NCBI GenBank assembly: GCA_000471925.1 | Contig: CP006668.1 | Span: 1,674,001-1,738,000, forward strand | Length of the DNA stretch: 64,000 bases | Direction of reading: 5' to 3' | From: Ralstonia pickettii DTP0602 | Lineage (GTDB): Bacteria > Pseudomonadota > Gammaproteobacteria > Burkholderiales > Burkholderiaceae | In this document: piece by piece, positions 8,248 through 16,340 of the stretch | How the letters are laid out: every line of letters starts with the position of its first letter | How positions within the stretch are numbered: position 1 is the first letter of the stretch | Notes under the pieces: model-generated | What the model was told of the DNA's origin: nothing | Database searches by the model: none | What the model saw: only the letters and a program-made list of their open reading frames with translations | Position numbers and translations under genes: made by a program

Positions 8248-9600
8248 ATGAGGCATATGACTCAGGAAACCCTCTCCTGGCTACAGCGGATTCTCGCGGA
8301 GCGGTTCGGCCATGGCTTTCAGCTGCAAGGGACTGATGCGGGCTTTGTCCGCCTGAGCCTTGCCGGTTCCGGCCAGGGATCGATTGAGATTGCCGCAGAC
8401 CCCGGCACCTTCAGGCGCGCCGACTCGGCACTCACCTTCACCACCTGGGATGCGCTTGCCGAGGGCTGGCAGCCGGTCCTGCGCGGGCCCTTGCCGGCGC
8501 CAGGCCTCGCGCGCGCACCGTCGCCGCTGATCGAGGCAACCCCGACCGGCTACCGGATCCACTATGACATCCTCGGCCTGAGCTACTGGATGCTGTCGCG
8601 TCAGGAGGAGGTCGGCCGCACCGATCTTGACAACTACAATCGCTTTCCGGCCAGCGCCTCGCATGCCCACAAGCATGGCTATCTGGAGCGGCCGGTAGTG
8701 GATGAGTGGCTGCATATCCTTGGCCAGGTGATCCGGCGGCAGTGGCCCGAGCTGCAGCTCACGCAACTGCGGGCCAGCATGAAGGTGTCGCATGACGTGG
8801 ATGTGCCCAGTCGCTATGGTTTTGGCTCCGCGGCGAGAATGGTCCGCCGCATGGCCGGCGACATACTGGTACGCCGGGACGTGAGAAGCGTGCTGCAGGC
8901 CCCGGCCATCCGGATGAAGACGCGGACCGCGCTGCATCCGACCGATCGGGTCAATACCTTCGACTGGCTCATGGATGTTTCCGAGCGCCATGGACTGGTC
9001 AGCGCCTTCTACTTCATCTGCGGCCGCACCGACCCCAGCAAGGATGCCGACTACGAGCCCGAGCATCCCGCCATACGCGGACTGATGCAGCGCATCCATG
9101 CCCGCGGCCACGAAATCGGCCTGCACCCGAGCTTCAATACCTATCAGGTCCCCGCGGCGGTCCAGGCGGAGGCAAGCCGGCTACGGCGGGTATGCGAGCA
9201 AGAGAAGATCACGCAGGAGGTGTGGGGCGGCCGCATGCACTACCTGCGCTGGGAGCACCCGACCACCATGCTCGCTTGGGAGCAGGCGGGCATGACCTAC
9301 GACAGCACGCTCAGCTACGCCGACCGCGCCGGATTCCGCTGCGGAACCTGCTTCGAGTACCCGGCCTTCGATCCGGTCGCGGGAAAGGCCCTGAACCTGC
9401 GCATTCGCCCGCTGATCGCGATGGAAGCCACCGTCATGGGCTATATGCGGCTTGGAACCAGCGAGGCAGCCTGGAAGAAATTCCGGGAACTGAAGGATAC
9501 CTGCAATGCGGTGAATGGCTGTTTCACGATGCTGTGGCACAACTCCTCGCTCGGCAATGCCGATGAGCGGGAGCTGTACCAGGCGGTGGTTGCCCACTGA
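8248..9600 (+). CDS. Polysaccharide deacetylase family protein
   Basis: A 450-residue protein with an N-terminal domain of about 165 residues and a C-terminal NodB-like deacetylase barrel. Motifs are KVSHDVDVP (about 183-191; the Asp pair corresponds to the catalytic base and metal ligand), GHEIGLHPSFNTY (about 287-299; metal-binding His) and a late LWHNSS. This family removes N- or O-acetyl groups from sugars or polymers. No signal peptide is apparent, so it probably acts in the cytoplasm or on precursors. The region 9255-9600 is repeated exactly at 14351-14696, and a diverged paralogue remnant lies at 12540-12629. The start is uncertain: ATG at 8248 or the in-frame ATG at 8257. Confidence 0.82.
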   Translation: MRHMTQETLSWLQRILAERFGHGFQLQGTDAGFVRLSLAGSGQGSIEIAADPGTFRRADSALTFTTWDALAEGWQPVLRGPLPAPGLARAPSPLIEATPTGYRIHYDILGLSYWMLSRQEEVGRTDLDNYNRFPASASHAHKHGYLERPVVDEWLHILGQVIRRQWPELQLTQLRASMKVSHDVDVPSRYGFGSAARMVRRMAGDILVRRDVRSVLQAPAIRMKTRTALHPTDRVNTFDWLMDVSERHGLVSAFYFICGRTDPSKDADYEPEHPAIRGLMQRIHARGHEIGLHPSFNTYQVPAAVQAEASRLRRVCEQEKITQEVWGGRMHYLRWEHPTTMLAWEQAGMTYDSTLSYADRAGFRCGTCFEYPAFDPVAGKALNLRIRPLIAMEATVMGYMRLGTSEAAWKKFRELKDTCNAVNGCFTMLWHNSSLGNADERELYQAVVAH

Positions 9601-9883
9601 CAAGCCATCGCACCGGCAAGCCGCGGTCCCGCCTCCACAGGGACCGCGCTCGCTCGATGGCAGGCAGCGCTGCGGCGATGCCCTCGTCCTTCAGCGTGCG
9701 CCGTTGCGGCGAACCAGCGTAGGCCAGAACATCAGTTCGGCAAGCATGCGCCTGCTGTCGCCGTGCTTTCCGACCAGGCCTGGGTAATGCGCCACAACGA
9801 AGTCCCGGTCTTCGTCGCGTGGCGACTGCGTCAGGTCGTACAAGCGCACCCCCAGCGCATGCAGTGCGGGGCCACGTCGCAAA
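9255..9883. repeat. Direct repeat segment A, copy 1 (partner 14351-14978)
   Basis: It covers the last 346 bp of the deacetylase gene and the 3' end of the secreted-protein gene on the other strand. It is identical to 14351-14978 as far as compared, except for one extra G near 9870, which breaks the secreted-protein frame in this copy. Homology starts abruptly at GCACCCGACC and stops after CACGTCGCAAA. Confidence 0.93.
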
Positions 9884-10175
9884 ACCATCATAGATGAATG
9901 GGGTGCTATTTCAAAGACGCGATGGACTAGGTGTCACCTTCCTTCACCAGCCGTTCCGCGATCAGCTCCCGTTGCACGTAGGCGAGGCCGCCTTCGTCCC
10001 AGCGGCGCCAGACCGCGCCTTCGAGCGGACCACCGCAGTCCAGCGCGGCGGGCATCAAGCCGCCGGATTGCGCCTGCGCCGCCGGCACGGTGCAGGCCAG
10101 CAGTACAACCAGGCCGCCGGCGCCCAGCAGCGCCCGCGCAAGCGGGCGGCGGGCGCGTCCGTTGTGCTGCCTCAT
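9691..10175 (-). pseudogene. Remnant of the secreted-protein gene (copy of 14787-16340)
   Basis: This minus-strand gene keeps the first 83 codons, including signal peptide and the start MRQHNGRARR, and the last 60 or so codons ending FWPTLVRRNGAR. About 1.1 kb is missing between them and replaced by some 45 bp of unrelated sequence (9884-9928). An extra G adds a frameshift. The N-terminal part differs at several residues from the intact copy (for example PLARALLGAGG against RRAPALLRACG), whereas the 3' part is identical, so the two halves have different histories. Confidence 0.88.
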
Positions 10176-11256
10176 GCCAGCATCTCCTTGTAGAAGCGCA
10201 GGCGCCTTACCTCCCCGCTGGCCCCCGCTATCGGGACCGCATGAGCTGATACAGGGAAAGCGCCCTGGATGGTGTCTTCGAAATCAGGAAATAGGGTCTC
10301 TGAACAGCACCGAATCCCCGGAAGAAGCGTTCCACCGTTTCCAGCATGGAACCTGAAAAGTCATAGATCCTGGTTACCGTCGCGGCGAACCTGATCGTTT
10401 CCCATATGCAGTAGCTGCCGGCTCCGGTATTGGGCGGCATGTCCCGGTTTGCGCCACCCATCAGACCATAGGCGCTCCGCTCATCCCACACGAGATAGGC
10501 GCTATAGTGAGCCCGTCCCTCCTCGTCCTCGACGATGAATATCTTGCGCTTCCCACGCTCCTTGCACGCAGCATCGATCCGCCTCGCGACGTCATCGGAA
10601 TAGCCTCGTCGCCATCTCGGGTCGGTGCCAACATTGCGGTTCAGGGGAAGGAATTCGTCAATACTATCGCTGTGGCGTACGCGAAGATTGAAGCGGCCAG
10701 TCGCCTTCCGGATGTCCTGTTTCACGGTGGGTTGCATGGCGCTCCAAAGCGACGTCTCGTCACTGAGGTCCGGAAGAATGTAGGTATATTTCGTGGTTTG
10801 CCGGTAGCCTTTCCAGAAGAAAGGCAGCCAGTTGGTATCGCTGTAATGCCACGCCTGCGCGAAATGATCGAACCTCGGCAATTGTTCAATCAACTCGGTC
10901 ATCAGTTCCTTCTGTTGGCTGAGCAATTTTGTCGGTTTTGCGTCCTTGCACGCCAGCCAGGGACCCAAGCCATGGCCAGCGGGAGGCTGGGTAAGAATGA
11001 CAAAGCCGTATTTCGTCCTCTTGACGTAGGGCATTGCCGCGATCACCTTCCCTGCCCGCTCCACCAGGGTCGCGCTCCACCGGTCAGGCCCGACCGTAGC
11101 GTCCAGCCACCAGGCCTGGCTGGAAAACGGGATTGAGCGTTCGATCTCGCAGAGATCTCTGTACTTCTGCTGATTGAGGTCCATATGTCTCAGTCATCGG
11201 TGAATGGCCGTTGTCGCTGTACGGGTCTTCCCCGATCACCAGACTAGCGGATCCTT
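9929..11256. repeat. Direct repeat segment B, copy 1 (partner 16094-17420)
   Basis: This segment holds the 5' end of the secreted-protein gene and the whole FemAB-like gene. It aligns to 16094-17420 with a constant offset of 6165. Identity is lower over 9929-10200 and nearly complete over 10200-11184, then drops again after the FemAB start. Confidence 0.9.
10228..11184 (-). CDS. FemAB-like / GNAT-fold acyltransferase, copy 1
   Basis: A 318-residue protein of the FemAB-like/PF13480-type acyltransferase group found in exopolysaccharide loci. It begins MDLNQQKYRDLCEIERS and contains SSQAWWLDATVGP (about 21-33), the TNWLPFFWKGYRQTTKYTY core and a C-terminal DFSGSMLETVERFFRGFGA segment shared by this group. 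It could transfer an acyl or aminoacyl group to a sugar amine. It differs from the copy at 16393-17349 at only two residues seen (L3I, D10E), so one may be redundant. A third, diverged paralogue is at 28504-29628. The donor and acceptor are unknown. Confidence 0.8.
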   Translation of the reverse strand: MDLNQQKYRDLCEIERSIPFSSQAWWLDATVGPDRWSATLVERAGKVIAAMPYVKRTKYGFVILTQPPAGHGLGPWLACKDAKPTKLLSQQKELMTELIEQLPRFDHFAQAWHYSDTNWLPFFWKGYRQTTKYTYILPDLSDETSLWSAMQPTVKQDIRKATGRFNLRVRHSDSIDEFLPLNRNVGTDPRWRRGYSDDVARRIDAACKERGKRKIFIVEDEEGRAHYSAYLVWDERSAYGLMGGANRDMPPNTGAGSYCIWETIRFAATVTRIYDFSGSMLETVERFFRGFGAVQRPYFLISKTPSRALSLYQLMRSR

Positions 11257-11310
11257 GGTTATACATATGGAAGGGGAAGGACTCCTGCACTCCCGTACCG
11301 AACAGATAGC
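11257..11310 (-). pseudogene. Fragment of the Wzy-like polymerase gene
   Basis: A 54-bp piece encoding YLFGTGVQESFPFHMYN matches the intact polymerase gene at 18458-18511, with a few base changes. Sequence on both sides joins at deletion points: 11256 corresponds to 17420 and 11312 corresponds to about 18856. It is what remains of a 1.3-kb gene. Confidence 0.85.
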
Positions 11311-11392
11311 AGTGGAAGTCCCTGCCGTACCAGCCGTGGATCGTGCCTCTCCGGATGCAAGGGTCGGCGATGGAGATCCGCTCCCGCGCTAT

Positions 11393-11450
11393 CCATCTAA
11401 TCAAAGTTGCCGCTACTTTTGTAGGGCAGTGCGTGACCCAGCTCACACTT
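11393..11450 (+). repeat. Conserved element, copy E2
   Basis: Essentially identical to 18937-18994, because it belongs to the duplicated segment, and similar to 8043-8100. It contains GGGCAGTGCGTG, which is close to but not the same as the ops sequence GGCGGTAGCGTG. Confidence 0.55.
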
Positions 11451-11665
11451 CACGCCAGAATCCGCTCGTAGAAATGCAGCAGCTTGTCCTGCTCCTTGGC
11501 CCAGTTGTATTTGCTGACCACGGTGCGGCGGCCGTTCTCACCCATGCGGCGCGCCTCATCCGGGTGCGTCACCAGATAGTCGACGGCAGCGGCGATCGCC
11601 TTCGGATCCAGCGGGTCCACGCACAGGCCGCTCTCGCTTTCCTCGACGATCTCACGCCAGAGCGG
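11450..11665 (-). pseudogene. C-terminal fragment of the GT4 glycosyltransferase gene
   Basis: The last 72 codons or so of the gene intact at 18994-20100 are present, from LWREIVEESES to FYERILA. The upstream part was replaced by the IS6-type transposase remnant. The fragment has no start signal of its own. Confidence 0.9.
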
Positions 11666-12076
11666 GCGTGTCGTTGCGCGGCGAGCCCTACTTGCTATGG
11701 CGGGCGGTCGATGAGCATGGCGCCGAACTCGACATGCTGCTGCAGAAGCGGCGCGACAAGGCCGCGGCCAAACACTTCTTTCAGCGCGTCCTGCGTTTCT
11801 GCCCGGCACCGCGCAGGATCGTCACCGATCAACTGCGCAGCCAATCGGGCCGAGAACAGCCACCAGCCGACCCGCGAACGGGAGCGGCGCATGCGTGGCT
11901 TTCGCGATCCGAAACGCACGCAGGCTTTCCTGTCGAGCTTCGGTCCGATTCGGCAACACTTCGCGCTGAAACGGCATCTGCTGTGTGCTTCGCTCTATCG
12001 CAAGCACCTCGCAGCGAGATTCACCGCCTGGCACCACTTCACCCAAGCGGCCCAAAATCCGTCATCCGCTGCCTAA
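11663..12076 (+). mobile_element. IS6-family transposase remnant
   Basis: Two reading frames carry the C-terminal half of an IS6-family DDE transposase. The first encodes SLRGEPYLLWRAVDEHG and QKRRDKAAAK ... RRIVTDQLRS. The second resumes as NRAENSHQPTRERERRMRGF and continues with TQAFLSSFGPIRQHFALKRH to the stop at 12076. The N-terminal third is absent and roughly 27 codons are missing between the two frames. No terminal inverted repeats were recognised, so it cannot move on its own. It sits at the breakpoint of the duplicated polysaccharide segment and may mark the recombination that created it. Confidence 0.85.
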
Positions 12077-12477
12077 GCAGTGGTACAACATGCCACTGCC
12101 TTGTCTCGCCATCGGCAAGTTGACAACGCCTTTGCATGCACTTCGGTTCGATGGTCTCGATGTCGGAGAAGCGCAGATTCTGCAGGCTGGCCCGCACCGT
12201 GCCCAGTCCGTCAGCGCGGCATTGCATTCTTCTGCTGGGGAAACGGCCTTGCGTGCCCACGGTTAATCGAATGGTCCACTCACGTTGCAACTCCTTGTAT
12301 TTGTTCGATTTGAGTCAGACCGATTCCGGAACCGGCCGCTTTTGGCAGGCAAAACGTCATGCCGATAAGGCAGAGCAAAATTACGAAGCTTGGTCGCAGG
12401 CCCTTACGCCTGATCGCACGGCTAATGTCTCCACTCGGTAACATTAATTGGTGAGCCTGGACATATGAGACATCCGT

Positions 12478-12629
12478 GCGCCATCGCACCCAGTGCCGTT
12501 GTAACGCCTCCCGGTGATCTCGATAATTTGCTCAACCTTAACGGCTGCTTCACGAGGCTGTGGCACAACTCCTCGCTCGGCACCGCGAAGGAACGGGCCC
12601 TGTATCTGGCGGTGCTCGCACACACCTGA
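12478..12629 (+). pseudogene. Remnant of a second deacetylase paralogue (leader plus C-terminus)
   Basis: The stretch 12478-12531 resembles the leader of the intact deacetylase (about 8168-8220), sharing TCGCACCCA and GATAATTT. It runs directly into 30 codons, NGCFTRLWHNSSLG to a stop at 12629, that correspond to the C-terminus NGCFTMLWHNSSLG of the intact protein but with many differences. Almost the whole gene has been deleted. The divergence shows it is not part of the recent duplication. Confidence 0.72.
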
Positions 12630-12641
12630 GCCCTTTTGTCG

Positions 12642-12764
12642 GACAACGGCTTCGAGATCGGTCTGCACAATGTTGGCGATGGCGCCTGCTCGAGGCAGGC
12701 GATCGCGGTCGGGCTGGGGATCTTTAAGGAGACCTTCGGCACCCATTCCAAGGCGTGGATATAG
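12642..12764 (+). pseudogene. Fragment of another deacetylase-type gene
   Basis: An open stretch of 40 codons without a start reads DNGFEIGLHNVGDG and later GLGIFKETFG before a TAG. The FEIGLHN segment matches the metal-binding His motif of polysaccharide deacetylases (compare HEIGLHP in the intact gene), but the flanking residues belong to a different subgroup. It is a remnant only. Confidence 0.5.
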
Positions 12765-12783
12765 GATATGAGGAGAAGTGACC

Positions 12784-14307
12784 ATGGCGAACATCACTGG
12801 CACGGGTATGCAGCAAGCGGTCTCCCTGAAATTCCTGGGGCATAACGGCTTTCTGGTCGAGTCGTCAACGGAATATCTTGCGATAGACCCCTGGCTCACC
12901 GATAACGGAGCATTCCATGGCAGCTGGTTCCAGTATCCAAAAAATCATCATCTTCAAGCCGAATTCATAGAGACAAGCCAAAGAAAGAAGGGCTGGATAT
13001 ATATCTCCCATGAGCATCAGGATCATTTTGACGTGGACACCCTGAGCAAGATCGGCCGGGATGCGGTATTTGTTATTCCACGATTTCGCGATGACGCCCT
13101 GAGGAGCGAGATCGACAAACTGGGATTTCAATATATCGAACTTCTCGATGGCCAGCCAAGCTTGATGAGCGCATGGTTGACGCTGACCTGCTTTGTGTCG
13201 GACATTGGAGTGAATCATGATAGCGCGCTTCTGATTGAAACGCCTGCTTTCAGTTTTTTCAACCAGAACGATTGCAAGATATTTGATCGGCTTGATCAGC
13301 TGCCCAGGTCGATAACCTACTATTCAGTTCAGTTTTCTGGGGCGACCTGGCATCCGGTCTGTTATGAGAATTACAGTGAAAGCGAACGAGCGGAGCTCAG
13401 CAAGGAAAAATCGATCAAAAAACTTGACAATGTGGTTGGCGCGATGCAAAGGCTTAAGCCAAGATTCTTCATCCCGGCTGCGGGGCCCGCAATATTTCCT
13501 TTCCTGCCCCTGCCCCTATCATACGGGGTCGGCAACATTTTCATTCACCAACCAGAACTTCATCAATATTTGTTGCGCGCCAATATTGAAAACATCCTGT
13601 ACCCAAGGCCGGGGGATGAGATAAATGAACTCACCGCACGGGAGCCCATCGCCCCACCCAGGGAACGCGATATTCTTGATTACAAAAAGGATATTGCAGA
13701 TCGCTGGGAAGGTCTTGCTATTGATTTTTCAAAGGAAAAACTGATAGATGAAATAAATAACAGACTGGATCAGATCTGGGACCTGGAATTCCAATGTGAG
13801 TCTCTTCTGGTACTGGCCTGGGGTGATGGCGAAGATGACTCCATATGTATTGATTTGTCAGAGAAAGCCATTATTAATCCGCCTGGTTCCATGCCGGCAT
13901 TTTGGCGAATTACCGCGGACAAGAAATACTTTGCCTTGATGTGCGGCCGCGACCGATGGCAGAACATTCACCTCTCGCTGAGGGCAAAGCTATATCGCGC
14001 TCCTGACAGATTTGACAACATCATAAACATATTCCTACTTTCGGATGTCTCAAATCTTCGCGATTCCATACTCCAAACGCTCGCCATTCCGAAGGAAAGA
14101 ATAATGATTTCCCGGGGCAGTGGAATACGTTATGAGATCAATCGCTATTGCCCTCACCAAGGAGCAGATCTGTCTTGCGCCACTATTACGGAAGATGGCA
14201 AGCTCATATGCCCGCGCCATGGTTGGGCCTTCTCGCTTGAGGATGACGGAAAGGCATTGGATGGAAGTTGCAGCCTGGAAGCGAAAATTATAGAACTGGA
14301 AGGATGA
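12784..14307 (+). CDS. Metallo-beta-lactamase-fold protein with C-terminal Rieske [2Fe-2S] domain (CMAH/NamH-like)
   Basis: A 507-residue protein. The N-terminal part is an UlaG-like metallo-beta-lactamase fold: GHNGFLVES, AIDPWLTDNGAFHGSW and the metal motif SHEHQDHFD (HEHQDH at 76-81). The C-terminal 60 residues form a Rieske cluster site with C-x-H at 456-458 and C-x2-H at 476-479, ending CPRHGW. CMP-Neu5Ac hydroxylase (CMAH) and the mycobacterial UDP-MurNAc hydroxylase NamH combine the same two modules and turn N-acetyl into N-glycolyl; CMAH has the Rieske domain first. By analogy this protein may hydroxylate an N-acetylated sugar nucleotide (inference). The ATG at 12784 follows AGGAG by 8 bp. 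The gene is visibly A/T-richer than its neighbours and is flanked by broken repeats, which suggests transfer from elsewhere. Confidence 0.82.
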   Translation: MANITGTGMQQAVSLKFLGHNGFLVESSTEYLAIDPWLTDNGAFHGSWFQYPKNHHLQAEFIETSQRKKGWIYISHEHQDHFDVDTLSKIGRDAVFVIPRFRDDALRSEIDKLGFQYIELLDGQPSLMSAWLTLTCFVSDIGVNHDSALLIETPAFSFFNQNDCKIFDRLDQLPRSITYYSVQFSGATWHPVCYENYSESERAELSKEKSIKKLDNVVGAMQRLKPRFFIPAAGPAIFPFLPLPLSYGVGNIFIHQPELHQYLLRANIENILYPRPGDEINELTAREPIAPPRERDILDYKKDIADRWEGLAIDFSKEKLIDEINNRLDQIWDLEFQCESLLVLAWGDGEDDSICIDLSEKAIINPPGSMPAFWRITADKKYFALMCGRDRWQNIHLSLRAKLYRAPDRFDNIINIFLLSDVSNLRDSILQTLAIPKERIMISRGSGIRYEINRYCPHQGADLSCATITEDGKLICPRHGWAFSLEDDGKALDGSCSLEAKIIELEG

Positions 14308-14350
14308 GACCTGCTGCAGCTTTATTCCACCGGCGCGTCATCGGCGAGGC

Positions 14351-14696
14351 GCACCCGACCACCATGCTCGCTTGGGAGCAGGCGGGCATGACCTACGACA
14401 GCACGCTCAGCTACGCCGACCGCGCCGGATTCCGCTGCGGAACCTGCTTCGAGTACCCGGCCTTCGATCCGGTCGCGGGAAAGGCCCTGAACCTGCGCAT
14501 TCGCCCGCTGATCGCGATGGAAGCCACCGTCATGGGCTATATGCGGCTTGGAACCAGCGAGGCAGCCTGGAAGAAATTCCGGGAACTGAAGGATACCTGC
14601 AATGCGGTGAATGGCTGTTTCACGATGCTGTGGCACAACTCCTCGCTCGGCAATGCCGATGAGCGGGAGCTGTACCAGGCGGTGGTTGCCCACTGA
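14351..14696 (+). pseudogene. 3' fragment of the polysaccharide deacetylase gene
   Basis: Identical to the last 346 bp of the gene at 8248-9600, from HPTTMLAWEQAG to the stop. The upstream 335 codons are missing, including both metal-binding motifs. An open frame reaches it from within the end of the MBL-Rieske gene, but that fusion has no biological support. Confidence 0.92.
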
Positions 14697-14978
14697 CAAG
14701 CCATCGCACCGGCAAGCCGCGGTCCCGCCTCCACAGGGACCGCGCTCGCTCGATGGCAGGCAGCGCTGCGGCGATGCCCTCGTCCTTCAGCGTGCGCCGT
14801 TGCGGCGAACCAGCGTAGGCCAGAACATCAGTTCGGCAAGCATGCGCCTGCTGTCGCCGTGCTTTCCGACCAGGCCTGGGTAATGCGCCACAACGAAGTC
14901 CCGGTCTTCGTCGCGTGGCGACTGCGTCAGGTCGTACAAGCGCACCCCCAGCGCATGCAGTGCGGGCCACGTCGCAAA
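14351..14978. repeat. Direct repeat segment A, copy 2 (partner 9255-9883)
   Basis: Second copy of the 628-bp segment that holds the deacetylase 3' end and the 3' end of the secreted-protein gene. In this copy the secreted-protein frame is intact. Confidence 0.93.
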
Positions 14979-16340
14979 GCCTCCGGTCGGGAAGGCCTCC
15001 GCCAGGCCATAGGGTGGAATGCCCTCCGCGCAACTGCCGGTGCCGTTGTCGTAGTTCACCCGATACCAGCCATTGGCGCCGCTGTAGTAGTTGGTGAACA
15101 GCGGGCGAGCCGGGTCCTGGTTCCACACATGACGACTGAACTGGCGCGCAAAAGCCGCGATGGTGTCTTGCGAGGGCAAGCTCGCCGGGGCGATGCCGAA
15201 CACTTGCGCCATCGCTGAGCGATTGCGCTCGATGGCATCAAAGAAATGCACCAGCCGCCGCGCGTGGCTGATGTCCCAGCCGATGTTGGCGACCGGCTCA
15301 AAGCGCTCAGCGGAGATGTTCGTCTGCACCTTGAACACGTCTGGCCTGGCCGGATCGCGCTTGCAGACAACCGGCTTGTCGCGTCCGGTGTAGGCGGCAT
15401 ACCGGTTGTCGTCAAAGAGCCGCCAGAATCCCGCGTCGAGGTCGGCCACCCTGACGCCCTTGCCCGCTTTGCCATCCGCGCCAGGAAGCTCCTGTACAGT
15501 GATACGAGCCGCAACCAGGCGCAGGAGCAAGTCCAGATGCGTCTTCATCGCGGCGAAGCCGGGGTCATCCACGCCCGCCGCCGGAGCAAGGCGAGGCCGC
15601 GTCGCCAGGATGCCGGCCAGGTCCGCGTAGATGGCGATCTGCCAGAGTTCCTTGTCGGTCAGGAACAACTCGGACGAGCTGTTCTTCACATCCTCCGGCC
15701 TGGCGGCGATCCGCTTGTGCAACGCGTCCTGCGCCGCGGGCGCGCTCCAGCGCTCCAGGTGTTCGCGCGCGATGCGCGCGGTCTGCTCGACGAAATCGCC
15801 GGGAGCCCCGGTCCGGACCGCGCGGCTCATGCCGTTGGCAAGGCTGCTCGCGAATGCCAGGAACTGGGTGCTGTTGAGCATCACCTCGGAGTTGCGCAGC
15901 CAGACGGTGTGGCTGCACTCGGGCCCACCGCGGCATACCCATGCCCGGCCCGGCCGCTTGCCGGGCGCCGGTTCCAGCTGCGCGTAGGTGCTGGAGACCA
16001 GGCTGGCCAGCTGGCCCTGCCGGGCGATCCGCTGGCAACGTTGTGCCATGGCCAGCAGGTTGTGAAAGTAGATCTCAAAATGGTATAGCGCGTAGGTGTC
16101 ACCCTCCTTCACCAGCCGTTCCGCGATCAGCTGCTGTTGCACGTAGGCGAAGCCGCGTTCGTCCCAGCGGCGCCAGACCGCGCCTTCGATCGGACCACCG
16201 CAGTCCAGCGCGGCGGGCATCAAGCCGCCGGATTGCGCCTGTGCCGCCGGCACGGTGCAGACCAGCAGTGCAACCAGGCCACAGGCCCGCAGCAGCGCCG
16301 GCGCACGGCGGCGGCGGGCGCGTCCGTTGTTCTGCCTCAT
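14787..16340 (-). CDS. Secreted protein of unknown function in the polysaccharide locus
   Basis: A 517-residue protein with a clear signal peptide: a basic start (GRARRRRAPALLR), a hydrophobic core (ACGLVALLVCTV) and a PAAQAQ cleavage region near residue 36. The mature part is helix-rich and has aromatic and charged clusters such as NYYSGANGWYRVNYDNG near residue 420. I do not recognise the family. Location in the periplasm, absence of membrane segments and position between deacetylase and FemAB genes would suit a polysaccharide lyase or glycosidase with an alpha/alpha-toroid fold, but no catalytic motif was identified. A broken copy lies at 9691-10175. The ATG starts 53 bp downstream of the FemAB stop. 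Confidence 0.6.
   Translation of the reverse strand: MRQNNGRARRRRAPALLRACGLVALLVCTVPAAQAQSGGLMPAALDCGGPIEGAVWRRWDERGFAYVQQQLIAERLVKEGDTYALYHFEIYFHNLLAMAQRCQRIARQGQLASLVSSTYAQLEPAPGKRPGRAWVCRGGPECSHTVWLRNSEVMLNSTQFLAFASSLANGMSRAVRTGAPGDFVEQTARIAREHLERWSAPAAQDALHKRIAARPEDVKNSSSELFLTDKELWQIAIYADLAGILATRPRLAPAAGVDDPGFAAMKTHLDLLLRLVAARITVQELPGADGKAGKGVRVADLDAGFWRLFDDNRYAAYTGRDKPVVCKRDPARPDVFKVQTNISAERFEPVANIGWDISHARRLVHFFDAIERNRSAMAQVFGIAPASLPSQDTIAAFARQFSRHVWNQDPARPLFTNYYSGANGWYRVNYDNGTGSCAEGIPPYGLAEAFPTGGFATWPALHALGVRLYDLTQSPRDEDRDFVVAHYPGLVGKHGDSRRMLAELMFWPTLVRRNGAR

Larger units (their letters stand above)
11312..11665. repeat. Direct repeat segment C, copy 1 (partner 18856-19209)
   Basis: It contains the intergenic element E2 and the 3' end of the glycosyltransferase gene, offset 7544 from the intact copy. 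The homology ends at CCAGAGCGG (11665), exactly where IS6-type transposase sequence begins. Confidence 0.9.
12077..12783. other. Remnant-filled gap before the MBL-Rieske gene
   Basis: No intact gene. From 12077 to about 12470 nothing was recognised. From 12478 it holds a deacetylase promoter-like stretch and two deacetylase remnants, listed separately. The last 15 bp contain the ribosome-binding site AGGAG for the MBL-Rieske gene. Confidence 0.6.

Noticed and set aside
14268..14696. Apparent 142-codon gene linking the MBL-Rieske end to the deacetylase C-terminus
   Set aside because: The first part is out of frame with the MBL-Rieske gene and the rest is an exact 3' repeat of the upstream deacetylase; it is a junction artefact.
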